From Chlamydia sp. (GTDB lineage Bacteria; Chlamydiota; Chlamydiia; Chlamydiales; Chlamydiaceae), in contig NZ_JAFUQR010000007.1 of the NCBI RefSeq assembly GCF_017472245.1, positions 1 to 61,686 of the forward strand: a DNA stretch of 61,686 nucleotides, given 5' to 3'. Position numbers and translations under genes: made by a program. Within the stretch, counting starts at the first letter, position 1, and each line of letters begins with the position of its first letter. Positions 30,819 to 40,222 of the stretch are shown here, piece by piece. The notes beneath the pieces were generated by a model. The model was not told the origin of the DNA, ran no database searches, and saw only the letters and a program-made list of their open reading frames with translations.

Positions 30819-30824
30819 ATTATA
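30819..30824 (-). promoter_or_regulatory. -10 element of the groE promoter
   Basis: A perfect TATAAT on the minus strand lies ten bases upstream of the CIRCE-like site. Its bases include the TAA stop codon of pepF (30820-30822). The -35 region falls inside the pepF coding sequence and is weak (TTAGAA at 16-bp spacing). Confidence 0.65.
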
Positions 30825-32649
30825 AAAGATTCGCGAGTTCTTCTAATTTCCGCTCGATGTAAGAAAAAGCTTTGAGCATAGGAGCTTGAGAGGTCATATC
30901 TAGCCCGGATTTTTTCAAAATTTCAATAGGGAAATCTGATCCCCCACTTTGCAAAAATGTAAGATATGCTTCTTGAGCCCCGGGTTCTTTGGAAAGAATT
31001 TTTTCAGAAAAGCATAAGGAAGCGACAATCCCCGTTGCATACTGATAAACATAGAAGTTATAGTAAAAATGTGGAATGCGAGCCCATTCTATGGAGCTGA
31101 GTTCATCAAATGTTACACAATCTCCATAAAAAGTTTGTTGAAGCTTGTTATAGCATGAGGAGAAGAATTCTTCCGTTAAAGGGATCCCTTGCTCCGCTGC
31201 AGAATGAATTTCTAATTCAAAAGCTGCAAATAACGTCTGGCGGAATAAAGTTGCAAAAATCGTGTCTAAAGATCGAGAAAGGATTGCGATTTTCTCTTCT
31301 TTAGAAGGAGCTTTTTTTAACAGAGACTCCATTAGTAATGTCTCGTTCAAAGTTGAGGCAATTTCAGCCAAAAAAATAGGATATTGCGCTTCATGGTAAG
31401 ACTGGTGTTTGTGACTCAAGAACGAGTGCATGCTATGTCCTACTTCGTGTGCAATCACCGAAACGTCATAAAGCGTTCCCGTATAGTTTAAAAGGATAAA
31501 GGGCTTGCTGTCATAACATCCAGACGAGTACGCACCAGAACGCTTATTAGCACTTTCATACTTATCAACCCATCTATCGGATAAGAGACCCTTGCGCAGA
31601 ACTTCTACATACTCGTCTCCTAAAGGAGTTAAGCTGTCATAGATCAAGGACACGCCTTCCTCATAGGAATATGCTCGAGAGGCTTCGCTAACAACTAATG
31701 GAGCATAGACATCGTAGAAGTGAAAATCTGGTAAAGAAAGAGCTTTTTGTTTTAGTTGAAAATATTTTGTAATCAAATGAGTATGTTGTTTTACAGTGCT
31801 AATGAGCGTTGTAACCACACTAGTACTAATATCATTTTGAAACAAAGCTGCTTCCAAACACGAGTGATAATTGTGAGCTTTAGCCTTAAAAAGGTGTGCT
31901 TGGATTTTTCCATTAAGTAAGTTAGCAAGGGATAAACGGTAGCTGTGATAACGTTCACACTGCTTTTGATAAGTGCTTTGTCGTAATGCTCGATCATTAG
32001 ATTGCATGTAGAGAGAGGCTAGAGCATGAGATAGAGGATGAGATTTCCCTTCTGAATCGATAGCTTCGCCAAAAGGAATTTCTGAATCTGTCAAGCTAGA
32101 AAATGTCTTATAGGATACTTCCAAAGCAGGGAAGGCGGAAGCTAGAATTTTTTCTTCTCGAGAAGACCCTGTGTGTGAAGCTAGACGAAATATTTTTTTT
32201 AGATAGAAGTGGTATTCTTGAAGAACGGGAGAATCAAGAAGTTTTTTAGAATTTTCTTCTGGAAGGGCTGTGAGAGCAGGTTGAATCCAAGAGATCTCTT
32301 CTGAAAAAGAGGTGAGCAAATAAGTAATGGATTTAAGATCCGCGGCAGATTCTTGATTAGCTATATTTTCATCATGAATGAGATGAGCGTAAACGTATAG
32401 CTTGTCCAAATTTCTCTCAATAGCAAAAACTGTTGTTAATAGCTTATGAAGAGAGCCTGGATCTTCTATATGAAAATTTTTCTCGTTAAGATGAGGCCAG
32501 AACGGAGCTTCTGCCGCTCCCACTTTTTTTAAATCTTCTTTCCAGGCTTCACGACTCTCATACAAACTTGCAGTATCCCAACGATCTGTTGGGGAAATAT
32601 CTTCTCTAGAAGGCAGTGCTGTTTGTGAAACCGGGGAAGGGGTTGTCAT
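30820..32649 (-). CDS. pepF: Oligoendopeptidase F
   Basis: A 609-residue M3-family zinc metallopeptidase with the active-site motif VIAHEVGHSMHSF, in which HEVGH holds two zinc ligands and the catalytic Glu. It degrades oligopeptides in the cytoplasm. The frame is open 21 codons upstream, but ATG 32649 has a strong AAGGAG site and is preferred. It precedes groES on the same strand and shares bases with the groE -10 at its stop codon. It is divergent from clpB. Confidence 0.94.
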   Translation of the reverse strand: MTTPSPVSQTALPSREDISPTDRWDTASLYESREAWKEDLKKVGAAEAPFWPHLNEKNFHIEDPGSLHKLLTTVFAIERNLDKLYVYAHLIHDENIANQESAADLKSITYLLTSFSEEISWIQPALTALPEENSKKLLDSPVLQEYHFYLKKIFRLASHTGSSREEKILASAFPALEVSYKTFSSLTDSEIPFGEAIDSEGKSHPLSHALASLYMQSNDRALRQSTYQKQCERYHSYRLSLANLLNGKIQAHLFKAKAHNYHSCLEAALFQNDISTSVVTTLISTVKQHTHLITKYFQLKQKALSLPDFHFYDVYAPLVVSEASRAYSYEEGVSLIYDSLTPLGDEYVEVLRKGLLSDRWVDKYESANKRSGAYSSGCYDSKPFILLNYTGTLYDVSVIAHEVGHSMHSFLSHKHQSYHEAQYPIFLAEIASTLNETLLMESLLKKAPSKEEKIAILSRSLDTIFATLFRQTLFAAFELEIHSAAEQGIPLTEEFFSSCYNKLQQTFYGDCVTFDELSSIEWARIPHFYYNFYVYQYATGIVASLCFSEKILSKEPGAQEAYLTFLQSGGSDFPIEILKKSGLDMTSQAPMLKAFSYIERKLEELANLL

Positions 32650-32805
32650 ATGGGCTCCTTGGGGGATACAATTTATGGTCAGTAGTGAACAAATTCTCCT
32701 TTTAGTCCACACCTTGAAAGAAAGGGAGCAGTTTTGATCATCAATGATTTCTAATCAAGTTTTTTACCAGAAGCTGTTCTGATAAAAATTACCAGAGCTC
32801 TTTTA

Positions 32806-32834
32806 TTGACTGTAAGAGGATTAAACTGTATGGA
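32806..32834 (+). promoter_or_regulatory. Candidate sigma66 promoter of clpB
   Basis: TTGACT (32806-32811), a 17-bp spacer and TATGGA (32829-32834) make a plausible major-sigma promoter. The leader to the clpB ATG would be about 95 bases. Confidence 0.5.
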
Positions 32835-32935
32835 TATGAGGTCTGTTTATTGACCCGTAAGATAGAGAATCTCTAGCTTTCGGGAAGGAATGAGAAAGTT
32901 TTCTGCAAAAGTAAAAGTTTTGGTAAAAGGTGCTT

Positions 32936-35539
32936 ATGGAGAAGTTTTCTGATGCGGTAAGCGAGGCTTTAGAAAAGGCTTTTGAATTGGCTCGAGATTC
33001 TAAGCATTCGTATGTGACAGAAAATCATTTATTGAAAAATCTTCTTCAAAATCCCAGCTCCTTGTTTTGTTTAGTTATCAAGGATATGCATGGCAATCTT
33101 AACTTGTTGATGTCCGCTGTAGACGATGCTTTGCATAGAGAGCCGACCGTAGTTGAAGGAAGTATTACACCAAAAATCTCTCCAGGTTTACAACGGCTAT
33201 TGCTGAATGCTCATGAAGAAGCACGCAGTATGGGGGATAAATATCTTTCAGGAGACCACTTATTATTAGCTTTTTGGCGTTCAACTAAGGAGCCTTTTGC
33301 TTCTTGGAGAAAGACCGTAAAGACGTCTCCCGAGGCTTTGAAAGAGTTGATTATTAAATTGAGACAAGGAAGTCGTATGGACTCACCGAGCGCTGAGGAG
33401 AATCTTAAAGGATTAGAAAAATACTGTAAAAATTTAACTGCTCTTGCAAAAGAAGGGAAGCTTGACCCTGTAATTGGTCGTGATGAAGAGATTAGACGTA
33501 CAATTCAGGTGCTTTCTAGACGAACAAAGAACAATCCTATGTTGATAGGAGAACCGGGGGTTGGGAAGACTGCAATTGCCGAAGGCTTGGCGCTTCGGAT
33601 CGTACAGGGAGATATTCCGGAAAGCTTAAAAGATAAGCAGCTTTATGTATTAGATATGGGGGCTCTGATTGCTGGGGCCAAATATCGAGGAGAATTTGAA
33701 GAGCGTTTAAAAAGTGTTTTAAAAGGGGTGGAAGCCTCTGAAGGAGCATGTATTTTATTTATCGACGAGGTGCATACTTTAGTTGGAGCTGGAGCTACAG
33801 ATGGGGCAATGGATGCAGCAAATTTGTTGAAGCCAGCTTTAGCGAGGGGGACTTTGCATTGTGTTGGTGCAACGACTCTGAATGAATACCAAAAATATAT
33901 TGAGAAAGATGCTGCTTTAGAAAGACGTTTTCAGCCTATTTTTGTCACCGAGCCCTCCTTAGAAGATGCTGTTTTTATCCTTAGGGGCTTAAGAGAAAAA
34001 TATGAAATTTTTCACGGGGTACGTATCACTGAAGGGGCATTGAATGCTGCCGTAGTTCTTTCCTATCGCTATATAACAGATCGTTTTCTTCCTGATAAGG
34101 CTATCGATTTAATTGACGAAGCAGCAAGTTTGATTCGCATGCAGATAGGAAGTCTTCCTTTGCCCATAGATGAGAAAGAAAGAGAGCTGTCTGCATTGAT
34201 TGTCAAGCAGGAGGCTATCAAGCGTGAGCAGGCTCCTGCTTATAAAGAAGAAGCTGAAGAGATGCAGAAAGCTATAGATCGAGTTAAAGAAGAACTGGCT
34301 GCTTTGCGGTTGCGCTGGGATGAAGAGAAAGGATTAATTTCTGGGCTGAAAGAAAAGAAAAATTCGTTAGAGAATCTGAAGTTTGCAGAAGAAGAAGCTG
34401 AACGGACAGCGGATTATAATCGAGTAGCAGAGCTTCGATATAGTTTGATTCCTTCACTTGAAAAAGAAATTCGTTTAGCTGAAGAGGCTTTAAATCAAAG
34501 AGATGAGCGCCTTTTGCAAGAAGAAGTTGATGAGCGGTTGATTGCTCAGGTTGTTGCAAATTGGACGGGGATTCCTGTTCAGAAAATGTTGGAAGGAGAA
34601 TCGGAAAAGTTACTGGTCTTAGAGGAATCTTTGGAAGAGCGGGTGGTTGGGCAGCCTTTTGCTGTTGCAGCGGTTAGTGATTCAATTCGAGCTGCGCGAG
34701 TTGGCTTGAGTGATCCTCAGCGTCCATTAGGGGTGTTTCTTTTTCTTGGTCCAACAGGAGTTGGAAAAACAGAACTTGCAAAGGCTTTAGCAGAACTTTT
34801 GTTTAACAAAGAAGAGGCTATGATTCGGTTTGATATGACCGAATACATGGAAAAACACTCTGTTTCGAAGTTAATAGGATCACCTCCGGGGTATGTGGGA
34901 TACGAGGAAGGTGGGAGTCTCTCAGAAGCTCTTAGGAGAAGACCTTATTCTGTAGTACTTTTTGATGAGATAGAAAAAGCTGATAAAGAGGTCTTCAATA
35001 TTTTATTGCAAATTTTTGACGACGGGATCCTCACGGATAGTAAGAAGCGTAAAGTGAATTGTAAAAATGCGCTTTTTATTATGACATCTAATATCGGTTC
35101 GCAGGAGCTAGCCAATTATTGTGCAAAAAAAGGAAGTCTTGTAGACAAAGAGACCGTATTATCTGTTGTTGCTCCTGCGCTAAAAAATTACTTCAGTCCA
35201 GAATTTATCAACCGAATTGATGAGATCCTTCCGTTTGTGCCTTTGACTACCGAGGATATTGTGAAGATTGTAGGTATTCAAATGAAGCGGGTCGCTTTAC
35301 GTTTATTAGAAAGAAAAATTTCTTTAACGTGGGATGATTCTGTGGTTCTTTTCCTTAGCGAGCAAGGTTACGACAGTGCTTTCGGAGCACGGCCCTTAAA
35401 GCGTTTGATACAGCAAAAAATCGTGACTATGCTTTCTAAAGCTCTTTTGAAAGGCGACATTAAATCAGGGATGTCTGTAGAGTTAACTATGGCTAAAGAT
35501 ATTGTTGTTTTTAAAGTTAAGACGAATACCGCTGTATAG
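32936..35539 (+). CDS. clpB: ATP-dependent disaggregase ClpB
   Basis: An 867-residue Hsp100 chaperone. It has an N-terminal Clp_N repeat domain and a first AAA module ([13 protein letters not shown]; Walker [15 protein letters not shown]). A coiled-coil middle domain at about residues 400-530 is followed by a second AAA module ([24 protein letters not shown]). It resolubilises protein aggregates with DnaK. ATG 32936 is preferred over a GTG two codons upstream that overlaps the AAAAGG ribosome site. The next gene begins ten bases after its stop. Confidence 0.97.
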   Translation: MEKFSDAVSEALEKAFELARDSKHSYVTENHLLKNLLQNPSSLFCLVIKDMHGNLNLLMSAVDDALHREPTVVEGSITPKISPGLQRLLLNAHEEARSMGDKYLSGDHLLLAFWRSTKEPFASWRKTVKTSPEALKELIIKLRQGSRMDSPSAEENLKGLEKYCKNLTALAKEGKLDPVIGRDEEIRRTIQVLSRRTKNNPMLIGEPGVGKTAIAEGLALRIVQGDIPESLKDKQLYVLDMGALIAGAKYRGEFEERLKSVLKGVEASEGACILFIDEVHTLVGAGATDGAMDAANLLKPALARGTLHCVGATTLNEYQKYIEKDAALERRFQPIFVTEPSLEDAVFILRGLREKYEIFHGVRITEGALNAAVVLSYRYITDRFLPDKAIDLIDEAASLIRMQIGSLPLPIDEKERELSALIVKQEAIKREQAPAYKEEAEEMQKAIDRVKEELAALRLRWDEEKGLISGLKEKKNSLENLKFAEEEAERTADYNRVAELRYSLIPSLEKEIRLAEEALNQRDERLLQEEVDERLIAQVVANWTGIPVQKMLEGESEKLLVLEESLEERVVGQPFAVAAVSDSIRAARVGLSDPQRPLGVFLFLGPTGVGKTELAKALAELLFNKEEAMIRFDMTEYMEKHSVSKLIGSPPGYVGYEEGGSLSEALRRRPYSVVLFDEIEKADKEVFNILLQIFDDGILTDSKKRKVNCKNALFIMTSNIGSQELANYCAKKGSLVDKETVLSVVAPALKNYFSPEFINRIDEILPFVPLTTEDIVKIVGIQMKRVALRLLERKISLTWDDSVVLFLSEQGYDSAFGARPLKRLIQQKIVTMLSKALLKGDIKSGMSVELTMAKDIVVFKVKTNTAV

Positions 35540-35548
35540 GATGTTTGT

Positions 35549-37027
35549 GTGTGTTGGCACTGGGTTAGGTTTATTGGGATAACAAAAATTCTGTTATTTA
35601 CAATTTGCGTGCCAACAAGGGGGCTTCAGGGGGCTTCTGTCTCTTTGGAAAGCTCGAGACATTTCTGGAATATAGATCCTTATTGTTTAGAGTCTATTTG
35701 TGCTTGCTTTGTCGTTAATCAGGATGCATCGAGTGTTGAGCGGTTATTGTTTTTATTCCCTCAGCTTTCTCAAGAAGATGTGCCGATCTTTGCTAAATGC
35801 ATTTTAGCGTCAAGAGATACTGACTACTTGTTTTCTGATGTCGAAGAGGCCATTTTTTCGAAACTCGTTTTGCCGAAAGTTTCCCTGTCTTCTAAGCTGA
35901 CGGAGGACTTAGTGCAAGCATTAGTATTAATGGATCCTTCTGTAGGAGTGCAAAAAGCTCGATATTATTCTCTATATTTAGATGTGCTTGCTTTGCGCGC
36001 GTATGTTGAAAGAGAGCGTTTGGTGAATGCAGCTTGCAAAGATATAACGCGAGTGGATCTGGCAACTATAGAAGCAATTAATACCATTCTTTTTCAAGAA
36101 GAAGGTTTGCGTTATCCTGCAAAAAAAGAGATGTTTGAAAGTCGGTTTTCAGAGTTAGCAGCAGTTGCCGACAGTAAATTTGGTGTATGTTTAGGGAGTG
36201 CCGTACTTTATCAGGCTGTTGCTCAGCGACTTGATCTTTCTCTAGAAGCAGTGACTCCTCCTGGACACATTTACTTGCGTTACAAGGAGATTGTGAATAT
36301 TGAAACAACTTCTGGTGGCAGACATATCCCCACAGAAAGATATTGTGAATATATAAAAAGCTCTTTGTTACGAGTGCGTTCTCAATCAGAATTAATAGGC
36401 CTAACTTTTATGAATAGAGGGGCTTTCTTTTTACAAAAAGGGGAGTTCTTGAAGGCATCTCAAGCTTATGAGAAAGCTAAAGAATATCTGTCGGATGAGC
36501 AAATCCTGGATTTGTTAGGTATCACATATATTCTTTCTGGAAGAAAAAGAGAAGGGGAGTCTCTTTTAAAAAAATCTACAGATAGGGATTGTAAAGGCTC
36601 TGTCGTACATGACTATCTTCAAGGTTATATTTCATCTGAGGCTTTGGGAGTGTTGTTTATAGATTCTGGAACAACGTATCAGGAAACGTTAGCCTATCGA
36701 AAAAAACTTCTTACGATTGCAGAAAAATTCCCCAAAAGTTGTTCTTTGCGTTTAAAGCTTGCGGCAACAGCGTTGGAGCTGGGGTTGGTGAAGGAAGGAG
36801 TGAGTCTTTTAGAACAGAGCGTGAATGATGCTCCTGAGGATCTTTCCTTGCGGCTACAGTTTTGTAAAATTCTTTGCGATAGATGCGATTATGTTCGAGC
36901 TAAGCAGCATTTCGATAAAGCCGAGGAAATTTTATCCAAAGAGGGCCTACTTTTTGAAGAGTCCTCCTATACTTTCTTAAAGGTTTTAAGAAAAAAGATG
37001 GCTCTTGTTGCTCCAAATTCACCCTAA
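35549..37027 (+). CDS. SirB1/transglutaminase-like protein with TPR repeats (CT114-type)
   Basis: A 492-residue protein starting with GTG. A hydrophobic N-terminus (ITKILLFTICVPTRGLQGA) looks like a signal peptide. The central region matches the SirB1 transglutaminase-like pattern: Cys in FGVCLGSAVLYQAVA, His in PPGHIYLRY, and a nearby IETTSGGRHIP. TPR-type helical repeats follow from about residue 285 (GAFFLQKGEFLKASQAYEKA and others). No function is established to my knowledge. It begins ten bases after clpB and is probably co-transcribed with it, and precedes the incD cluster by 197 bases. Confidence 0.72.
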   Translation: MCWHWVRFIGITKILLFTICVPTRGLQGASVSLESSRHFWNIDPYCLESICACFVVNQDASSVERLLFLFPQLSQEDVPIFAKCILASRDTDYLFSDVEEAIFSKLVLPKVSLSSKLTEDLVQALVLMDPSVGVQKARYYSLYLDVLALRAYVERERLVNAACKDITRVDLATIEAINTILFQEEGLRYPAKKEMFESRFSELAAVADSKFGVCLGSAVLYQAVAQRLDLSLEAVTPPGHIYLRYKEIVNIETTSGGRHIPTERYCEYIKSSLLRVRSQSELIGLTFMNRGAFFLQKGEFLKASQAYEKAKEYLSDEQILDLLGITYILSGRKREGESLLKKSTDRDCKGSVVHDYLQGYISSEALGVLFIDSGTTYQETLAYRKKLLTIAEKFPKSCSLRLKLAATALELGLVKEGVSLLEQSVNDAPEDLSLRLQFCKILCDRCDYVRAKQHFDKAEEILSKEGLLFEESSYTFLKVLRKKMALVAPNSP

Positions 37028-37224
37028 GTTTTTTTGTGTGTGAACTTTTAAAAATCTTAACAATTAGCGTTCTGCGTAAATCTTAGAAAAATTTTTTCAG
37101 ATTTTTATTTTTATTAAAAAGATTTATTTTAAATAAATTTTTAGCTACAATTTTTCCTCGAAATCATTTAATTTAATGAATTTTTGTTTGAACCAAGATG
37201 AGCATAAAAGCTTCGGGGGAATTT

Positions 37225-37581
37225 ATGGGGAAAATTTGCGGCACAAAATATCGGCTCAACTTGGAAAGAATAGATCTTCTAGAAAAAAGCTTAAATCCGA
37301 AGAATGTATCACCGACAGCACAGAAGTTGACTGCGGTTGCTTTGACTGTCTTGCTATCCATAGTCCTTTTAGTAGTTGCCGGATTGTTATTTGCCGGGGT
37401 GATTTGTTCCCCAGCCCCATTTGTACTTTCAGCCCTTTTCTTTGGAGCAGGGGCGTTTTTCTTGGGAGGAGCCTTAGTTGGTGGGATTCTGACTGTAGAA
37501 GCTGCAACAAGAGATCAGATGTATCGATCGCAGATTTTATCTTGGAATAACTTCTGCTGTAAAACAATCAGACCTCATTGA
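37225..37581 (+). CDS. incD: Inclusion membrane protein IncD
   Basis: By position this is IncD, which in C. trachomatis recruits the ceramide transporter CERT to ER-inclusion contact sites. The protein (118 residues from this start) has the hallmark bilobed hydrophobic domain: two membrane segments at about residues 40-61 and 66-90 joined by a tight turn, with both tails facing the host cytosol. ATG 37225 has GGGGGA four bases upstream; an ATG at 37198 would add nine residues but has a poor ribosome site. It is first of the incD-E-F-G cluster. Sequence has diverged strongly from C. trachomatis IncD. Confidence 0.8.
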   Translation: MGKICGTKYRLNLERIDLLEKSLNPKNVSPTAQKLTAVALTVLLSIVLLVVAGLLFAGVICSPAPFVLSALFFGAGAFFLGGALVGGILTVEAATRDQMYRSQILSWNNFCCKTIRPH

Positions 37582-37695
37582 AGTAAGAACAAAATCTGAA
37601 GCTATAATCTTGAAGTCATCGGTATGTAAGAACTCAATTTATAAAAAAAATAGGGTGTGGTAATACGTTGACGCCCTTTTAAAAAATGCCTTGAA

Positions 37696-37701
37696 TATAA
37701 T
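37696..37701 (+). promoter_or_regulatory. TATAAT element upstream of incE
   Basis: A perfect TATAAT 32 bases before incE could be the -10 of an internal promoter in the inc cluster. The best upstream TTGACG lies 22 bp away, too far for a normal -35, so support is limited. Confidence 0.35.
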
Positions 37702-37733
37702 GTCTTCTAAAGACAAAAGGTGGAGGAATTTTT

Positions 37734-38120
37734 ATGGATTGTATCAAACAGTTATGTAGAGACAATTTGTGTTTGGATAAGATAACGGTTCCCGTTCGGT
37801 CTTTAATGACCAATGGGAGCACTCGAGATAAAGTTCAGGCTGCGTCTGGAGTGTTTGGTGTGATTGTTTCAATGGCTTGTCTTGTTTTAGGGATTATGGC
37901 GTTAATAGCTGGTTGTTGTGTAGCTGGTTGGTTTTCCTTTTCCGCTGGGATAGTAGCTCTTCTTTTAGGGATTGTGGTGTTCTGTATATCAACTCTAGAG
38001 GTTCTAGAGCGCCATGGGTTAGGATGTCCTTTGAAACCATCATTACCAAAAATAGAGCCGTCTGTATTATTTGTTAAAGGTAAGGATGGGTTAGAGGACT
38101 CTGTTCTGACAATCGGATAA
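37734..38120 (+). CDS. incE: Inclusion membrane protein IncE
   Basis: A 128-residue protein with the Inc bilobed hydrophobic domain (segments about 40-61 and 67-88) and a cytosolic tail. In C. trachomatis the IncE tail binds the retromer sorting nexins SNX5/6 through a short beta-hairpin. Here the tail ends with two hydrophobic strands, SVLFV and DSVLTI, joined by KGKDGLE, which would suit the same shape. The strongest ribosome site of the cluster (GGTGGAGG) precedes the ATG. Confidence 0.85.
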   Translation: MDCIKQLCRDNLCLDKITVPVRSLMTNGSTRDKVQAASGVFGVIVSMACLVLGIMALIAGCCVAGWFSFSAGIVALLLGIVVFCISTLEVLERHGLGCPLKPSLPKIEPSVLFVKGKDGLEDSVLTIG

Positions 38121-38134
38121 AATTTGTAGGAGAC

Positions 38135-38482
38135 GTGATGATACCGTGTGTGAAAAGAGATAGTGATGTGGTTGAAAATCGTCTCGGAAGATACGAATTG
38201 GGTCGTGTGGTGAGAGCAGTTGTTCGTGTTGCTAAACTTATAACTACTCTTGCTGCACTGGCTTTAAATGGGTCTTTATTCGTGTTATCATTGGTCGCTA
38301 TATGTGCTGGTGCCACCCCTATAGGGCCTTTAGGCTGTTTAGCAGCGGTAACATTAGCAAGCTTCTTTTGTGCTGCGTATATTCTATTTATGATTATTAA
38401 AGACCCCGAGTGGTTGTCTTCTATTCGCTTAGATTTTTCTAAAGCGAAGACCTTTTTGATAACAAAAAGTGATATTGAATAA
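38135..38482 (+). CDS. incF: Inclusion membrane protein IncF
   Basis: A 115-residue Inc protein. A basic N-terminus (about 25 residues) is followed by paired hydrophobic segments (about 30-54 and 60-89) and a short tail. Function is not well defined; IncF is known to interact with other Incs in C. trachomatis. The ATG at 38135 has TAGGAGA upstream. It begins 14 bases after incE. Confidence 0.85.
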   Translation: MMIPCVKRDSDVVENRLGRYELGRVVRAVVRVAKLITTLAALALNGSLFVLSLVAICAGATPIGPLGCLAAVTLASFFCAAYILFMIIKDPEWLSSIRLDFSKAKTFLITKSDIE

Positions 38483-38493
38483 TGGGATAGAAA

Positions 38494-38994
38494 ATGATTT
38501 ATTGTGAGAAAACTTCATCAGGAGGAACAGAAAATCTTCCTGTCGTAGATAAATTCCTTGAATGTAAATGCCTGAATGTTCTGAAGAGAGTAGCTACTGT
38601 AGCGATATCCCTGTTTTCTTTCTTTGCTTCAGGATGTTTGATGGCACTGGCTGCTGTTGCATTGTTTAGCGTAACCACATCTGTTCTGCCGTACTTGTTC
38701 ATATTAACAACAGCTTTGTCAGGGCTGATTTGTGCTGCTATGGTGTTATGGGACTCTTTATCGGGAATTCGCTGTAAGGAGCAGGTTTCATCAAAGCTTG
38801 AGGAGATATCCAAAGATTTTGTTGGAAAAAAGAAAAAGGAAGAAGACTTGGTTCTAGCTCAGTCAACGCAGGAAGGGATTGATTCATCAACAAAAGCAGT
38901 TGGTGGTTATCTTTGTTCTATAGGGGATGATGTCGCTGGTGCTTTTGATGATATCAATAAGGTAGGGCGACGTCCTAGATCGAATAGTCAGTAG
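38494..38994 (+). CDS. incG: Inclusion membrane protein IncG
   Basis: A 166-residue Inc protein with a bilobed hydrophobic domain (about 32-57 and 62-85) and a charged C-terminal cytosolic tail. C. trachomatis IncG binds host 14-3-3 beta through a phosphoserine next to the last residue. Here the tail ends GRRPRSNSQ, again with Ser in the penultimate position and upstream arginines. It is last in the incDEFG cluster, 11 bases after incF. An inverted repeat lies downstream. Confidence 0.85.
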   Translation: MIYCEKTSSGGTENLPVVDKFLECKCLNVLKRVATVAISLFSFFASGCLMALAAVALFSVTTSVLPYLFILTTALSGLICAAMVLWDSLSGIRCKEQVSSKLEEISKDFVGKKKKEEDLVLAQSTQEGIDSSTKAVGGYLCSIGDDVAGAFDDINKVGRRPRSNSQ

Positions 38995-39163
38995 GAATTT
39001 TTTAGTAGTTTTGAAACAAAAAAAGAAGGAAATTTTCTCTCTTTTTTCACTAATTTCTTTGTTTTAAGAAATACATTGTGTGTGTGGGAAGCATAAGTCC
39101 TGCTTCTCTCATCGTTGTCATTAATAAACAGAAAAAAAGCCTCTTTTAAGAATACTTTTTGGA

Positions 39164-39199
39164 ATAAGTTCAATTCTCATCGCAAAGAATTGAACTTAT
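39164..39199. terminator. 13-bp inverted repeat between convergent incG and incA
   Basis: ATAAGTTCAATTC (39164-39176) and GAATTGAACTTAT (39187-39199) form a perfect stem around a ten-base loop, 15 bases beyond the incA stop. It sits between convergent genes and probably acts as a bidirectional end point. It lacks a good T-run on either side. Confidence 0.55.
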
Positions 39200-39214
39200 A
39201 GATCTTATAGATAT

Positions 39215-40075
39215 TTAAGCGTCGGGATCTTCAGGAGATGCGACAGCTCTATGAGATTGGCTGAGAGCATCTTTTATGCTTAAGCATAATTTTTCATTCT
39301 CTTCCTTTTGTTTCTCGTTCTCTTCCCTTTGTTGTTTAATTTGCTCTCCAAGAGTGCTTGAAAGATCAGAGAGTTGTTTGATTTCCTTCGTCAAGTTGTT
39401 ACGAACAATTTTTAGATCTTCAATAGTTTCCGTTAACGTTTGTTTATTTTCTGCCAGATGCCGAACTTCTTCTGCTAAAGGAGAAAGTGCTTCTACTTCT
39501 TTTTTTAGATTGGCAACAGAAGTTGTAAGATTCCGGACCATTTCTCCTGAAAAGATTTTTCGTAGTTCTTCCACGGAATCTTTGTAATCATTAAATAGGG
39601 ATTCAAAATTCCCACAGGTATCTTGAAGATTTTGTAAAGAAGAACAGAAATCAAAAGATATTACAGAAAGGTCCTCAGATGTTGTCGCAAACTCTTTTGA
39701 TAAACTGAGAAACTCTTTCTGAAGGTTGGACAGCATCAAATTAATTTCTTTCAGCGAAGCGACTTCCTTTTGAAGCTCTTTGTACAGATGCAACGGAGCT
39801 GTTTTATATAAATAAAAAGCACATCCAGCCAAGGCAATAATAAACATTACGAGAAGAACAATGGATACTTGAGGAAATATTAGGAATCCGATCACATGCC
39901 CTAAAAGAGCTAAGAGGCCTATTACTCCCACAATGATTAAAGCTGCAAAAGCAACTATTCGTTGAATAGCTTCTACTAATGGAAGCTTGACGGGGGAACT
40001 TTTGTGTACGTTTTCCTTTGGGAAAGAATCGGAAGGAGAAGATGAAGAAGCCACGATTGGAGTAGGTATTGTCAT
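39215..40075 (-). CDS. incA: Inclusion membrane protein IncA
   Basis: A 286-residue Inc protein starting MTIPTPIVASSSSP. The bilobed membrane domain covers about residues 37-85. Long coiled-coil, SNARE-like heptads follow from about 95 to 270 (for example LQKEFLSLSKEFATTSEDLS and NNLTKEIKQLSDLSSTLG). IncA drives homotypic fusion of inclusions in C. trachomatis. The end has a Glu/Gln/Lys-rich near-repeat EENEKQKEENEK. The frame is open 40 codons upstream; ATG 40075 (or 40081) follows a GAGAA site and matches the family start. Confidence 0.93.
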   Translation of the reverse strand: MTIPTPIVASSSSPSDSFPKENVHKSSPVKLPLVEAIQRIVAFAALIIVGVIGLLALLGHVIGFLIFPQVSIVLLVMFIIALAGCAFYLYKTAPLHLYKELQKEVASLKEINLMLSNLQKEFLSLSKEFATTSEDLSVISFDFCSSLQNLQDTCGNFESLFNDYKDSVEELRKIFSGEMVRNLTTSVANLKKEVEALSPLAEEVRHLAENKQTLTETIEDLKIVRNNLTKEIKQLSDLSSTLGEQIKQQREENEKQKEENEKLCLSIKDALSQSHRAVASPEDPDA

Positions 40076-40124
40076 AATCATTTTCTCGTATAAAAATTTA
40101 TTCCGGACAATAGTAGGGTTTTTT

Positions 40125-40130
40125 ATTATA
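40125..40130 (-). promoter_or_regulatory. Candidate -10 of the incA promoter
   Basis: A perfect TATAAT on the minus strand lies 49 bases before the incA ATG. The -35 region (about 40148-40153) is weak, as is common for chlamydial promoters. Confidence 0.4.
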
Positions 40131-40222
40131 AAAATGCTACATAAAATATCATTTTGACATGTTTCTGAGCTTGTTTTTTTTCGGTTTGATATCATGTATT
40201 CTTACAATGGAAAACATGTTTA

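Noticed and set aside
37176..37550. 124-codon frame overlapping incD in another frame
   Set aside because: Lacks the Inc membrane domain; incD in its own frame has the hallmark bilobed hydrophobic region and a ribosome site.
37668..37701. TTGACG and TATAAT as a full promoter for incE
   Set aside because: The spacing is 22 bp, too long for a sigma70-type promoter; only the -10 was kept as a weak candidate.
40154..40159. Perfect TTGACA on the plus strand upstream of rpe
   Set aside because: No -10-like sequence lies at 16-18 bp; a TTGATT/TATAAG pair closer to rpe fits better.
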